The notes: generated by a model from the sequence alone, not told the origin. 64,000 nucleotides of DNA from Cyanoderma ruficeps (GCA_008694505.1 VZDJ01007753.1:10201666-10265665), one strand, 5' to 3'; shown: positions 25,901-39,000, counted from the first letter of the stretch. Translations and numbers: made by a program.

Positions 25901-28900
25901 CACTCACCTCATAAGATTGTTATAAAACATAACTCTGCTTCCAAAGACTACAAAAACATTAAGACTTTAAGCACTGTAACATAATTTTGACAGATGTCCT
26001 GTGTACATGTGTCCGCCTATAGCAGAGAAAACAATAAGCAGACTTTTCAGAATGATCTGAAATTTTATTACAATAATGCCTAAATTTGTGTTCCTCTATT
26101 TTTTACATGTGCAAAAATGATGGTTTAGGACAACGCAAAAACTAGACACAGAGAAATGGATTCAGTAGTTCTTCCAATGACTTTTTTTTTTTTTTTTAAC
26201 AATTTGTATTCCACTGGCAGTACCTGCCTTAGAAGTCAAACAAAGGAAAAAAAAAACTTGGTGCCTAATAGCAGGAAGGGAACCCAACAGCTCTGGAAAA
26301 AGTAAAATCTGACAGCAAACAGTCCCAAGATGCCTATAGGTGGTTATGCAACACGACATTTTTATTAAAAAGGTTCTCAGAGTCCATATTTTTACCAGCT
26401 ACTGCATCCATTGCTATTTAGACTTAATATCCAGGAAAGGTCATGCTGCCCTGACAGGACTTTGTACTTGTTATCCACCCATGTAGATGAGTGGAAAAGC
26501 GCAGGCGTCAGCTGCCATGCCAAGGTGTGTTCCCTGCTGCTGCAGAGCTCTGCTTCATTGGCACCTTCCAAAGACTTTTAAATCTTACTTGAGCTACCAG
26601 CCCTTTAAACTCCTTAAAAACCAAGGGTGTAGGTACTGAAGAATGTAGACCTCCCAGCATTTGAGCTTGAAAGTGAAAATGAATGAAACATCAACAAACC
26701 TAAAAGCACAGTAAATCAGTCAGGACGCAAGGTGTCCCAGAAGCCCAAGACTGTTAGCACAAAAGATATTATCTACAGAGGAGGAATCCAGGCTTCACTC
26801 ATATCACAGGAAGGCTGCAGTAAATTAGGAATTAATGTTCTGAAGTTAATTAATTTAATTGATTTCAAGCTGAGTAAGGGAGTTAAGGCTGGTATTCAAA
26901 CAGGGAGAGAGTATTTAAATTTAGTTGTCATTAGCAGGCACGTGCTGCATTCAGCAAGTATCAGGACTTTTTGCTCTCATAGTATGCATTAAGATGGTTT
27001 AAAATCTTTTACACTTCTATTTCCTTCAGCAGAATGAGGAATAAACTCATAATTTTCAGACAAGGTAACAAACAATTAACATAAAATGGACAATTTTAGA
27101 AAATAGAGGAGCCTGTTTGATTGTTCTCCATGGAAGCTTATGACACTGGTTTGGGGTCAGGGGGCTGAACCACATTTTATGGCAGATCTCACTCTTTTCA
27201 AAACAGGTCCCAGTCCTGAAAAAAACTTTCTGACACAAAACTGTCTTCTTTAGGAAATGCATTGCTTGCAGGCAGCTATGCAGGTAGGATTAAAGTAAAC
27301 AAGAAAAGCAAAATATTTTAAGTGTATAAAACTCAAAAAGAAATGAAAAATCAGAAGAAAATTTCTATGAAAAACAGGTGCTATTTCACATACTTTCACT
27401 GAAACTCTTAATGATTGAAAGTGTCTCTATGCTTTCCATCTTAGACATAAAATGCTAGATAACCATATTGATTTTCTAATACAGTAATCAAACTCAAGAG
27501 CTTTTTTCCTCAATACCACTCTAAGCTTTCTACTCCTGTCTTTAAATGAAAATGCCATATGACAGAATCTGTATCTAAAAAGCCTCCTTGATATTCATTA
27601 ACAGTAAATAAAAAAAGAAATTAAATAAAATTCAAGCTCTACAGAAGAATGCAACTATAGGAACTGTTAAAAAATCAATGCTGGGCAGTGATTAGGATGT
27701 CTCTTTTTCCAAAACAGAGTTAATATGTCTGCATTAGTTTGCTTCACATTCTTTATTACTACATAAATTATGATTAAAGTTATAGCAAAGACAGATGCAA
27801 TATTATTGATACTAATAATATAGAGGTTACATTTTATTGGAGAGACGTTTTGGACTAACAGTTTGCATCATTAGATTCCAGCGTTAATATGTTACAGATT
27901 TTCTGTGAAAACTGTACAATTACAAAATAAGTAAGTGGAATCATGGAAATAACAATGAATCTCAGCCTCAGAAAGCATCTTAGAGATTCAGTGCTTTAAT
28001 AGCTGTAAAAGCATTTAAAGTTGTCTGATGAAAATGTACTATGTAAGTGCAGACTATTCTTCTTGATGTTCAAGCACCATGTGACAGGTATAAGACAGAC
28101 AGATTTTCAAATATCATACAGAAATATTGAAGCTATATAAAAATTTAAGGATCATAAATTTATGCTCTGAAATTTCCTTGTCTATTGTTGCTGCCTTTAC
28201 TGACTGTGAGCATTTGTGTGAATGATGTTTCTTTGGTTAAACTTTTGGGAACAATTTTTCTGACTTCAGTCTGTAGCATTCAAATGCACATATCATGGTA
28301 TGAATGGGACATTTGTTATTTCTTCAGGAAATGTCACAATTAACTTGCAAAACGTTCAAAATGCAGCCATAGAGTAGAATTACCTTTTCATTAGTCCACG
28401 TATTTATTGTGATTATTACTATTTTCATTTATTTTTTCACATTTCTAAAATGTATTTTTGGGTATAAGGCCACATCATAAGATCTGATTTAAATTCTTGC
28501 ATATAAATATATAATAAATGTTGTTCCTGCTCCATGGGCCTTAAAATTACAGCATAAATTCAAAGACAGAAGATGAATACCGAAACCTAGATGAGAACTG
28601 ATGAAAAACATTACAGAAGTACAGCTGAAGATACAGGTGTAATGTAGTTTAGCTACAGCTCCATTTCCAGGATAAGTCTGTACAAGATTTTGTGTCACAG
28701 TTCAGCAAGTGCTGCAAGGATAAGAATCATTCAAAAACCATGTTACAGTCATAAGAGTAGTGCAACACAGTGAGGACAGATCTGACTTAACCTTTAAATA
28801 TGTGCTCTGTCTGTAGAACCTGTGGTTTCACAGCTCTTACCATAAATCAGAATACCTCAAATGCACAAAGACAGGTTTGCTGGCAGTTGAAAGCTTCCCT

Positions 28901-30869
28901 CTAAAGAAAACTACATATTTTAACCTGCTTAAAGCTTTGGGCTTAGGATTCTATCTTTATTTAAACTCCAAAATGGTTAACAGTTGCTACATACCCACTT
29001 TCATCGCCACATTTTCCTGCAAAATAGTTGGATTGCAGCTTTTCTTTTAGTTGCAAAAATAATGTAATATCAAATAACTGATTTGAATATATTGTATACC
29101 TGGATGAATTTAGAGTTGGGAAACTTCGAAAGAAAAATATTAGAAGTGTCAGAGAAACACAGCAGTCACACACCCAGTCAGGGTGCTAGAGGAAAGGACA
29201 GGACCTTGCAATGTCTGATCAGCTTCGCTGAAGTATTTACAAATCCCTAGTTTTTCACATCCATGAAATAATGAAGAAAAGAAAAAGAACTAAAGCTGTA
29301 ATTTCACTATGGGTATGCAGCACTCAGACAAAAGATATATTAACATCAGCCAAATGAAACCAGCAGGAGGGAAAGAATTGAAGAAAAAAAGAAGTCAAAC
29401 TCAGCAGAATGAAAAGCAATGGAAATAGTGTCAAAGTTATAGATGAGGAATATGTATGATCCATATTCAAGTTGTCTATTTTTCAGTTTTACTGAAGGAA
29501 CAAATCCTTACAATAAGTGATAAATCATTATTAATTCCTTTGATGGCATCATGTTAAGGAGAAACAGGTATTTTTTTTGAGCTGGTAGAACTGCCAGGCA
29601 TAATTCCATAAGCATCATATCCCATAGAGTGCATGGCCTGGGCAGATGAGATGAAGACCATAACTCACTTATCAACATCGCTACTCTGATGCCATAACAG
29701 CAACTAAGCACCGTGTCTTTTTTTTTTAAATAAAGCTTTAATTTTCCCCATTTAATATGCATTTCTCTTTGCTGGGGCTTCTACACTGGTAGGGTGCATT
29801 TTAATGTGCTTTTTCAAATTAATGACTTGTAATAGCAGTTGTAAATTGATATCCATAAACTAACTGTAATTTTATGTACCTTATTATGAAAACAATGTGT
29901 GCAAGTATTTGTATCAAGCTAACAGATTATTTTTATGCCTAAACAATAGTGATTCTAATATATTATTCCTAGTGCAGCTTTTTGAAGTTATGTGTTAGGA
30001 AAAAATTGATTCATACTTTATGCCTAACACACATTTGCTAAGGCAGGTTATACCAAATAAACCATGGCAACGTCTAAACGTGTGGTCTTGGACACTGAAG
30101 TTAAAATGGGAGATGAAGATTCTCATGGAATTGCAGGAGGGAGAGTGTGTGACTGAAAACTCATCAGGGAAAATGTTTTATCATATTTGGTCCCCGGACA
30201 CAACAAGGTCAATATTTGCCTCTAGCAGGAAATTCTCCAACAGGAAGGACAAAGGCACTTCATTCTCTGGTTTAGTTCTATTTGGGGTATTTTTTACATC
30301 CATATAGATCATATATAGGCCAGTAAAACCTTACACTGAAAATTTTTATCACGGATATAAATCAAAACATACATGTCTCTCCCTGTGTTTGATTAAAGAG
30401 AAACTTTACAGCTTGTGTGGTATTAATAAAGCACAGTTTTGGTTTTACATTAATTAATTACTGAAATCCTCAGTGATGTTCTGCAGTTATGGAATTACCT
30501 ACAAATATATTCGTGCCTAATGGGCAGGAAAGAATTACAATGGCCCTCTCAGAATAATGAGATCTTGATTTTTGCCCTCTTTCTTGAGTGCCTGGTGAAA
30601 GGCAATGAACTGATCACATTACCGGCACCCAAAAAGAAATAGACTGGAAACACCTTTTTAAAGGCACATTCCAAAAATCTTTAAAGAGTCTTCTCAGTCC
30701 AGCTGAAAGAAATAGTTGTGAAAGGCAATATCTGGTTTCCCGCTTCCACTTCCTGTTCCACAATCACTTTCAGCTCTCAGAAATCCAAACTTATTTCAAT
30801 AATCTGCATTTGGTTTCAGCATGGACTAGAACACAAGTCAGACCTAATCCTCCTAACTCACCATGTGAC
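22912..30869. other. Unannotated AT-rich DNA
   Basis: No gene is supported. The stretch contains the poly-T/N site at 23608-23645, another T run near 26182-26199 and a TA-rich spot near 24462-24482. Open frames are all below 100 codons and without recognisable domains. Confidence 0.6.
23608..23645. other. Poly-T run interrupted by NNN
   Basis: Eighteen T (23608-23625), three N (23626-23628) and seventeen T (23629-23645). The run is probably a homopolymer of uncertain length joined across a gap, so the true length is unknown. Confidence 0.9.
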
Positions 30870-30978
30870 ATGACAGGGACATTCAACAACATCAGTGCCC
30901 AGGAAGGGGATGTGCTCCTGGAATGCAACTCCCCACTGGGTCTGCCCCCAGCCTGAAGGCACGGACAGGGTCACCATA
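30870..30978 (-). mobile_element. ERV leader stub with primer binding site
   Basis: Read on the minus strand directly after the LTR, two bases (TA) are followed by TGGTGACCC (plus 30970-30978). This equals the first nine bases of the tRNA-Trp primer binding site used by avian alpharetroviruses; the next bases diverge. About 100 bp of GC-richer sequence follows and then fades into AT-rich DNA. I see no gag, pol or env, so the provirus is broken near here. The left boundary is approximate. Confidence 0.5.
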
Positions 30979-31042
30979 TGCCACAGTTCACGCCATACAA
31001 AGGGAGAAGCAGGCACAGCAGAGGTCCAGGGAAACTTCCTCC

Positions 31043-31048
31043 TTTATT
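31043..31048 (-). promoter_or_regulatory. LTR poly(A) signal AATAAA
   Basis: AATAAA on the minus strand, 12 bp downstream of the LTR TATA box and about 65 bp before the LTR end. Confidence 0.7.
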
Positions 31049-31060
31049 CAAAATCTGACT

Positions 31061-31071
31061 CTATTTATATA
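31061..31071 (-). promoter_or_regulatory. LTR TATA box
   Basis: TATATAAATAG on the minus strand within the LTR. It would place transcription initiation about 25-30 bp downstream, near plus position 31035. Confidence 0.7.
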
Positions 31072-31147
31072 CATTTGTACAGAGGTCAAGAGATTGGCTA
31101 CACAGGTCGCCACCTCTTTAACCTGGATGGTGAACATCACCATCAAT

Positions 31148-31176
31148 CACATTTCTCCTCCTAGAGGAGAAATGTG
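31148..31176. repeat. 13-bp perfect inverted repeat in LTR U3
   Basis: CACATTTCTCCTC (31148-31160), loop CTA, GAGGAGAAATGTG (31164-31176). It would form a stable hairpin in either strand. It lies about 80 bp upstream of the LTR TATA box. Confidence 0.9.
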
Positions 31177-31221
31177 TGACCATTCTAATTGTTTACCTGA
31201 AGCTGTGTGACAATCTGCAGT

Positions 31222-31303
31222 ACAAAGTTACAAGCACTCAAAAGCACTCATCAGCCTTCCTAACAAGCACTAAAGTTACAAGCACTCATCAGCCTTCCTA
31301 ACA
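31222..31303. repeat. Imperfect direct repeat at the LTR start
   Basis: The words AAAGTTACAAGCACTCA and AGCACTCATCAGCCTTCCTA each occur twice between 31222 and 31303. The right copy ends at the LTR terminus, and the left copy has an inserted AAAGCACTCA. This looks like duplication of the outer U3, a common way LTR enhancers vary. Confidence 0.8.
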
Positions 31304-34300
31304 GTAACTCCTTGCCTCCTCTACTTGAACGTTTAGTCTTCCTTATTTTCCTGCCATTACTGATGGAAATGATGTCCTTCTCTTGTGCTTGTCCATCTAC
31401 TATCTTTTGCGCGGGTAGATGTAGTGCTTTTGAGTGGGAATAGAGCTATACATTAATCTGTACTATCAATTTACACAATTTTATTCTGAATAAACTCTTA
31501 TTTTATCACTGAAATTCAGGGTAATTAGTCACCATTTAATCATGACTTCTATCCACAAGCTTCTCGTAATGAAGGGGAAGAAACATTAAAATTATTAATT
31601 TCTTTAATTATTTCATTCATTTTAATTCTTCACTTTGTATTTTACCATTATTTTTTGGATCAGGAGACTGAGTAATTGGTTTGAAAAATACTTTTTAAGC
31701 TACTTGCACTTTCCTGGATACTTTCTAAAGAACTTCATATTTTTCCTATAGGAAACATGAGTGAAGAATTAGTTTGTCTTATTTGCAATTAGATTGTTTT
31801 TCCCTCTAGATGTTTTGTGATTTTAATTTCTTTCTCCTTTTTGAAATCTCTCAGCTAATAATTCCAATAACATAGACGAAGATCATAGAGAACTGGCCCT
31901 TAGCTGCAAAGTTAGAAAGTGCCCTGGAAAAAATAAACCTGCAGATACTTTAGGAAAATATAAAAATTCTAACAGATATTTCTTGGTTTTTAATGCAATG
32001 AAGATAACTGCTATTTGGGCTTGATTTTGTAAGGCACGAATGATCAGCATTTCAAGATGCTCAAAACCGTCCAAGTATGTAAAGTTCCATCTGGGAAAAA
32101 AAAGGAAAAAAATCCCCAAAAAACAGTGTGAAGGGCTTGTGCTGCTGCTTATCCTGCTGTCATTGTTTTCTTAAGATTCTATCAACAGTCTTGTTTTACT
32201 TATCACTCCTCCTGTCAATGTTTCATTAGCATCCTCCTGCTTATATTTCCCTTTGCTGCATTTACTCCTGTAAGTCAGATAGAGGGACAGCACAATGTCT
32301 CTGTGCAGTATTTGTTTTCATGTACTCCTTCGTTATGGAACTCATTTCAGCTGGACCTTTAAATAACTCCTAAGCAGCAAGAAGGAGGCAGTGCATCCAT
32401 CACACAGTGAACCCAAAGCATTTAATGCAGATCTCAAATCGATTCTTTTGTTCAAATGTTAATTTTTATTTATTTCCCTTCCCCAGGAGGCTTAGCAAGT
32501 AAAAATTATGTTCATGCTAGTGTGGATTTATAACACAAGGAGGGAGATGAAATAAGAAAGCTGAGCATACTGAATTAGCTATTATTCATAAACTATTTCT
32601 ACTTGTCAGACATTTGCTATGAGGCTGAGAATGCAGTACTTCACCTCTCTCTCAGTTTGACCATAGCTGAGAAGTTGCTTCACTGAGAAGTTCACACATC
32701 ACTACAACTCAGAATAAATTCCATGACTAAAGAGACTAATTCCAGTTTCCAGGTACACTCTGTGCCTTCCTCCTAAACAAACCTTAGTTAATATTCTAAA
32801 GGCAGAAACCCAGACAATGTCTTCATAAACATAGAAATTTTCAAAGGAAAACAAAATTACTTCCTTCTGGGATTTTGTTCTCGATAGTCTCTTCTGACTT
32901 TGTTGCTATTGAGAATAAAGCAAGATGGAGCTGAGGGAGACTTCAATCTCAGTTTAGATTCCTCCATTCCTTTTTTAAGTGAAGCCCTTTCATATTACCA
33001 ATTGATTTAATGTCAATATGCTGCCTAAAAGTTCAAGTTGGGAAAAAGTGATGTCATATTTGAAAACTTTCTAGGTGTACTTTCATCTTTTCAAATAACA
33101 GACTTTCTTCACAACACTCGCTTTCTTATCTTCCTCCAAGCCCTCTATCCCCATAAAACCTCACAAAAAAAATTTTGGCTCACCATAGTTTTCAGCTTTT
33201 GCCCACGAATAGACCTACACATGGTCCTATGTGCTATTTTTTGCAGACATAATTGTTTTAAAATATCCATACATCATAGCTTTTGGCATTCTCATATGTT
33301 TTTTCTTTCTGCTAGTCATTCTACACATTTAAGCATCTAAAATATATAGATGAAATTTACATATGAAACAGTCTGAAGAAGGGAAAGATTTTTAATTTTG
33401 CTTTAGAGTAATGATAAATAAAATGTGGGATTTTTTTTATTGACCATTTGATAATTTTCAATCTGTGACTGTGCAACTACATAATAATTTGAGTTAAAAA
33501 CTAGGAAAGATGTGTCCCTATGTTTTCATTACTCCACCATGGGGGTTATTGGCATTTCCAGTAAATATTCATACCAGCTGAATCTTGAAAATGTCTATCC
33601 AATAACATGCAGACATGCTCTGATTTTTTAAAAAGAAAAACCTTAATGGTTGCCACAATTAAAATGAGATATCAGGAAATTTGCCAATGGTAAGAATCCC
33701 TTATGTTGAGGGTTTGGCTCAAAATGTTATAAAATTCCTTTTGTCACTGGTAGCTGAGTATCTGCTATGCAGGCTCCAAAACGTAAATCTGTGGATGCAT
33801 TTTGACCCATCCATCTTCCATTTTCAGGATTTCCACAGAGTGCAAGTGACCTGAAGACAACATCTGATTTGGGGACAAGTGCATGCCAAGAGTGTATTAT
33901 TAATATAGTTGTTTATCTATTTCTGTTTGTTACTGTATTTTTGTACATCTGCTTTGGATTACTTCCCTTAAATTTAGGGATTAAAAATATAGAGACTAAT
34001 CTCTTTACCTCCTCTACCAATTTGATCTATTAGTTGCAAGACAATATTGCAAATCACTCCAACATTCCTAATACTTCTGAGGGAAAAGAAATAAGTGCAA
34101 TCTGTTTGGTGTTTATAGATATATACCCAGCAGGTCAGAAAAACCTGCTGGGGATTACAGGTGAATATCACTGGGTCACTGAAGGAGATCCTCCCAGCTT
34201 TTTATGGAAACTGGCCTGTCTGGGAAGGACAGTGGATAAAGCTGAGGATTAGGAGGCAAAACATACTTCTCACAAAATTGGAAGTCTTGCTTCTGAAAGT

Positions 34301-34912
34301 GTCAGATTGAATTTCTCTCGTCACTCAAAAATCTGTTGGCAGCTGACAATCAGAAGTGGATTCAGCCATCATGGTTTACCACTTAACATTACCGTCCAAC
34401 TCCTGTAAGCCAGGATTTCATCATGAAGATAACATCTCCACTGAAAAATTCTCAACTATCTCTTCAGTTTTATTTTCTTCCTTTCATTTTCTCTGTTTCT
34501 GTGTCAGGAGACTCAGGCATAAAACTTTAGGCATGTACCTTTAGCAAAAAACCTGGCAACCCAGAAACCTCTCAGGGGCACTTTATTTGATGCCACTGTC
34601 TCAAAAGCCTCTGTGGATGCACTTCCTGGGCATTACTGTGTTTGTAACAAGCCCCTCTAAGGGGGCAGTGTGCACCAGTTTTATTACATCTCTTAATTCA
34701 GCTTTTTTTCCCTTCTTCACTCCTGAATGTGTAGAGATTTGGATCTCACAGTAGGCTGTCTAATAGATATTCCCTTGGGACTGACCTGCTGGGAGAATTG
34801 CTCAGGTTTTGTGAGTTAGAGTTTCATTTAAGTTTCTGAAATTCACCATGGCTAATCATTATGGCCACTATTGAAACTATTACTGGTTTGCTAGAGGCAA
34901 ATGCCTAAAGCA
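31304..34912. other. Unannotated AT-rich DNA
   Basis: Nothing recognisable is present beyond short homopolymers. The open frame at 33038-33340 (plus, 100 codons) has no domain. Confidence 0.6.
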
Positions 34913-34982
34913 GTTTGTTTTATTGGTTTTGTTGGGCTTTTTGTTTGTTTATATTTTGATTTGGTTTTGTTGGGGTTTTTTA
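34913..34982. repeat. G/T-rich low-complexity tract
   Basis: Irregular GTTTT, GGTTTTG and TTTGTTTG units. The hydrophobic open frame across it (34901-35107, plus) is a product of the T-rich composition. Confidence 0.75.
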
Positions 34983-35700
34983 ATGCCATCCTGCTTCTCT
35001 TCTATTTTCTGAGAGGGATAAATGAAAGAGACTGGTCTCTGCACTTTCTGATAGTGTTACCTCCACGATTCATCAGAAAGAAGCACAAGTGCTTTGCATT
35101 GATATAGTTTAGACTCCATGAAGGACCTTTATTTCCAGACCATATTCCATTCAAAACTGAATCCATTCTGACTTTGTAGTGGGAAAACTCATTCACTTGA
35201 GATAGAGCAAGGACGCTACCTTTTAGAAAGGGGCTGTTTGCTGCACTCTCAACTTAAAGGCTGGAGATCTGGGGTTTGGGATACTCTGTGAAATAAGTTG
35301 AGTGGAATTTGTAGAGTAGCTTCTGGCTGAACATTTTGGAAAAACAAACAAACCAACAAACTCCACAATACCACTTGTTTCAAGCCTTTCTAAGTTCTCA
35401 AAGTTTCTCTTGCCTTCTGAATAGGTTACCTCACCACCATGAAGGTGGCTTGTTCCATCTATTCTGCAAAATAATCCTTTCCCTGAGGAGCTGGCAGTCT
35501 CCCAGCAAAAATCTCAAGCTGTGTGTTTCTTGGCACTGTGTGAAGACTGAAAGTGTGTCCCTATGATAGGTCCTATCACAGTAAGACAGTAACTATTAAG
35601 GGCTAGAAGGGATGAAATGCATATATATATCGTGCTTTTGACATCTTTCATAATTTGCCCTTCCCAGATAAGAAAATTCTGCATTTTCATACCTGCAATG
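34983..35700. other. Unannotated AT-rich DNA
   Basis: I see no gene or known repeat between the two low-complexity tracts. Short frames such as 35336-35566 (plus) show no domain. Confidence 0.55.
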
Positions 35701-35822
35701 CCCCAAAAAATCACACACATAAAAAACCCAAAAACAAACCAAAAAACCCAAACAAACAAAATCACCACAAACAAAACAAAACAAAACCAACCAACCAACC
35801 AACCAAACACAAAAAACCAAGG
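35701..35822. repeat. A/C-rich low-complexity tract with (CCAA)5 core
   Basis: About 120 bp of AAAAC, CAAA and CCAA units on the plus strand. The core (35787-35806) is CCAA repeated five times, so the minus strand reads (TTGG)5. Overlapping frames of up to 121 codons on both strands (Thr/Asn/Lys-rich or Phe/Val/Trp-rich) come from this repeat and are not genes. Confidence 0.9.
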
Positions 35823-36011
35823 CCCTGGGAAAAAGAAGCATTTTTCACTCTTTTTAACTCTACATTTGTATTCTTTCATTTAGAGCCAAACTACAACAAT
35901 GTCGGGTCAATCAACTAAAAAATTCACTGTTCTTAATGATAATGATAACTTATCTTCCACATTCTAGAATCCACTCCTTCTCTTGGACACAGATAATCTG
36001 GTTTGTTTCTT

Positions 36012-36060
36012 CCCCGCCCCCCCCAACAAAAAAAAAGGAAAAAAAACCCCAAAAAAACCC
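36012..36060. repeat. Poly-C and poly-A cluster
   Basis: CCCCG followed by eight C (36012-36024), then A runs broken by GG and CCCC. A minus-strand frame (35964-36302) passes through it and owes its Phe/Gly-rich segment to the repeat. Confidence 0.8.
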
Positions 36061-39000
36061 TGTATCATCCTTATAAACAGAGATAAATTAATGAGGAGAA
36101 AACTGGTAGATTTAGCCCAGATGATGGAGTTTTGCCTCCGTGTTTCATGATTTGTTAACACTCCTGCTCCCTGGACTGCTTGTAACACTTCACCCAGTGA
36201 AAGCATCGGCTGACAAGAGGATAGCTGTAGTAATTTTTCAAGGAAATAATATTTTTTTAAGATCAGGAGTTCTTTTAATACACAACTACTTTTTGATAAC
36301 AAATACTTTGTATTTGATGATCTCCCTCTGAAAACCAGTTTAAATCTTCATGCTTTCAATCCTGGACTTCTAGGAAGCATGGGATACTACCATCTTTTGG
36401 GACAGGAACATCAAGGGGGGTACCAGGGACCAGATGATCTTTAGCAGCTGCTTGAGTATGAACCAGTTCAAAATAGGAGTCTTTTTACTTGGAGACAGAT
36501 GAGGAACATCTTTCTGCATCTGAGTGCCTGACAAGATGCTTTTCAAGGCTTGTGATGCTCCTGCTCCTCCAACTCAGAAAAATCAGTCTCAGAGCTTCAA
36601 GAATTCCTTTCCATCATAGAAATTCACTCAGCTTTCTAGGACCTCCTGATCTGGATTTACAGAATTGCTACCTTATTTTGTTCTTCATTTTTCTAGGTAT
36701 CCTAAATGAGTTCTGAAGATTTGTGCACCTCAGGAGGTTTGTGTAGCTCACTATAATGCAGCAGAAGATTAGAAGATACCAGCTGTGATGGGGCTTATTT
36801 CTTATTGAAAAAATCAAACATGAACAATATAGTTACTTTCCTGTGCAAGAATATGTCATCTATGTTTGTAAAATAGCTGCCTATTGGTATTAGAGGCGGT
36901 GGAGAGAAGAAATAGGAGAAAAATCCAAATAACTGTACTCATCCCTTCACACAATATGGATACCCAGTACTGAAAACAGATCACGGTCTCTCAGTGCTCA
37001 CACACATTTAAGTCCACACTCTCCTTACCATGTAAGGAAGGGATAAAAATGATAATAATAATTAAAAAAATTAAAATCGGCATGACTTCTGTCAAGTTAA
37101 CTCAAATGTTTGTGCTGAGTTTTACTCTATTCCCAGTCTGGTAATTTCAATCACCATAGATGAGTCACTCATTTGAGAGGAGGGTTGCAATCAAGGGATG
37201 AAGTGAACTGAAGAGCTAAAGGTAAATGTGTGCTTCTAAACAACAGCTCTGCTGAATACAGTTGGAATGAGACATTTTAAAAAGAAATCAGGGTTAATGG
37301 ACGACCTTGTAAAAGCACTGGAAATATGGGACCACATAATCCAGCAGTGGTTGTACAACACCTAAATAGGTTATGCTCATCCAAGTAATATTTTTAGCTT
37401 GTTTTTCCTCTTATTCCAAATGTGCTTTTATGTATTTTTAGTCAAGCTTTCTGTCTCTTCATGCTGAAAAATTGCTGATGTTTTCACTCTGCAGAAATTG
37501 AGGACATTTCTGCTCTCTATGCCATATGAATCAGCAAATCTTCCTCTTAAGAGAAATTGAACACTTTCAGAACAAAGGAAGAATAAATAGTGATCATTCA
37601 ATTATTTTTTTCTTCTGCTTTTGACTTAGCAGAGGAGAGAAGAAATTAGTCCAAAAATTATATCTATAACTTCTTTCCCAAAATTTCCAAAATTTTCTTT
37701 CTAAAGCTTATTCTCCCTCAATTGTTTGCACTTCTGGATTTTGTCCTATTACTATTTTTGAGATGATTATTTATATAGGAGATCAGTACAAAAAACTAAA
37801 TCTCAGGGGGTTTTTTTTTCAATTTTTTGGAGGCAAAAAAGCATGCATTTCAGATCCAAAGCTTTTCTGTTAGAAAAGATTTGGAGTTTATTTTGAGCAT
37901 AGTTTTTCACATGCTTTCAGCATGATTTTTTTCAGCTCACTTTTCTTCACAGCACACTTTGGTATCCTGCCTAGGTTGCTTTAGTGCGTCATACATATCA
38001 AAGTTCCTTTTCCTTATTTGGTGTTACTGACAACTATACAAAAAGAAAACAATTAATATTTTCCTATTTTTAGTACAACTTTTTGCTAGTTTTAGTTGCT
38101 TTTTCAAGCCAATAACTACCAGAAAATTAATTCATATTTTTTACACAAATATGTCACTATTTATTTGTCTGTAATTACATAAAGCACACCAGTGTATAAT
38201 CTGCAAGTCAACAAGGTACTAACCAGAGCAGAGAACAACAATTTCAACAACAAAACCCCTTATTTTTGGATTGTCTTGCTCAATATTTGGGAAAATGTCT
38301 TACAGGTTGTTTTTTTTTTTGGAGGGTTGATGATCATAATTTTTTTCAAATCATGCTCCTTTGCTGTGTTTCTAACTGGTCACCCAAAACATATCAATAA
38401 AATGTCATTATTTCATTTGAAAGGAACGAATCCTGAGATTTTGATAGCATTCAAATCCAATTAAATAAAAGTCTTGGAAAAGACTAAATCCCAAACCTGT
38501 AGAAAACTGCTTTTCACTTTAGTGGAAAGTGGCACTTTGACTTTAAAACTTCTGTGACTTACAGAAGGGAAGGAGGCGGCTGAGGACTGTACAAGGAGGA
38601 AGATTGTACGAGTGCATTGTTTCATCCTGAAATTTACAAAGCTTTAACCCAAAATTCACATCTCCACTCTGAATTCTCTGTTCTTTTGATCCTTCTGCTT
38701 GCCCAAGCAGGAAGAAGTATATGTGTATAGGAAGCATATGCTAGGAAGTAGTATATGTTTATATTTTCATATACATATGCTACCAATTGATGTTCAACTT
38801 CATAACACAATCTGCAGAAGAGGGGTTTATGTTCCTTTGGTTTTTGGTTGTTTTTTTAAAGATTGGTATGGTGATATGCAGCCACTCTATGATGGCCTCT
38901 GAGACAAGGCCAGTAGTTTTTCTAGAAGCATCAAAGAATTTTCTTTTGCTCTAGGTGAGAACATGTCTCAAGAACAGAGATTTCTCCTGGGATTGACAGC

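Larger units (their letters stand above)
30979..31303 (-). mobile_element. Class II (ERVK/alpharetrovirus-like) LTR, 5' LTR of a broken provirus
   Basis: On the minus strand the element starts TGTTAGGAAGG at 31303 and ends GGCA at 30979, giving 325 bp. It carries a TATA box (TATATAAATAG, plus 31061-31071) and, only 12 bp further, an AATAAA signal (plus 31043-31048). That close spacing implies a poly(A) signal at the end of U3 and a short R, as in avian alpharetrovirus LTRs. U3 contains a 13-bp hairpin (31148-31176) and an internal direct repeat next to the LTR start. Primer-binding-site-like bases lie immediately downstream, so this is a 5' LTR with leader and not a solo LTR. A target duplication cannot be checked because the other end is lost. 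The family name was not confirmed by alignment. Confidence 0.7.

Noticed and set aside
35514..35918. Overlapping open frames on both strands around the A/C tract
   Set aside because: All are translations of the CCAA/AAAAC low-complexity repeat. Frames opening on both strands at the same place reflect lack of stop codons in the repeat.
38733..38781. Imperfect hairpin with AGCATATG/CATATGCT and GTATATG/CATATAC arms
   Set aside because: The arms are unequally spaced and AT-rich. Stability would be low, and no precursor-microRNA-like shape is evident.
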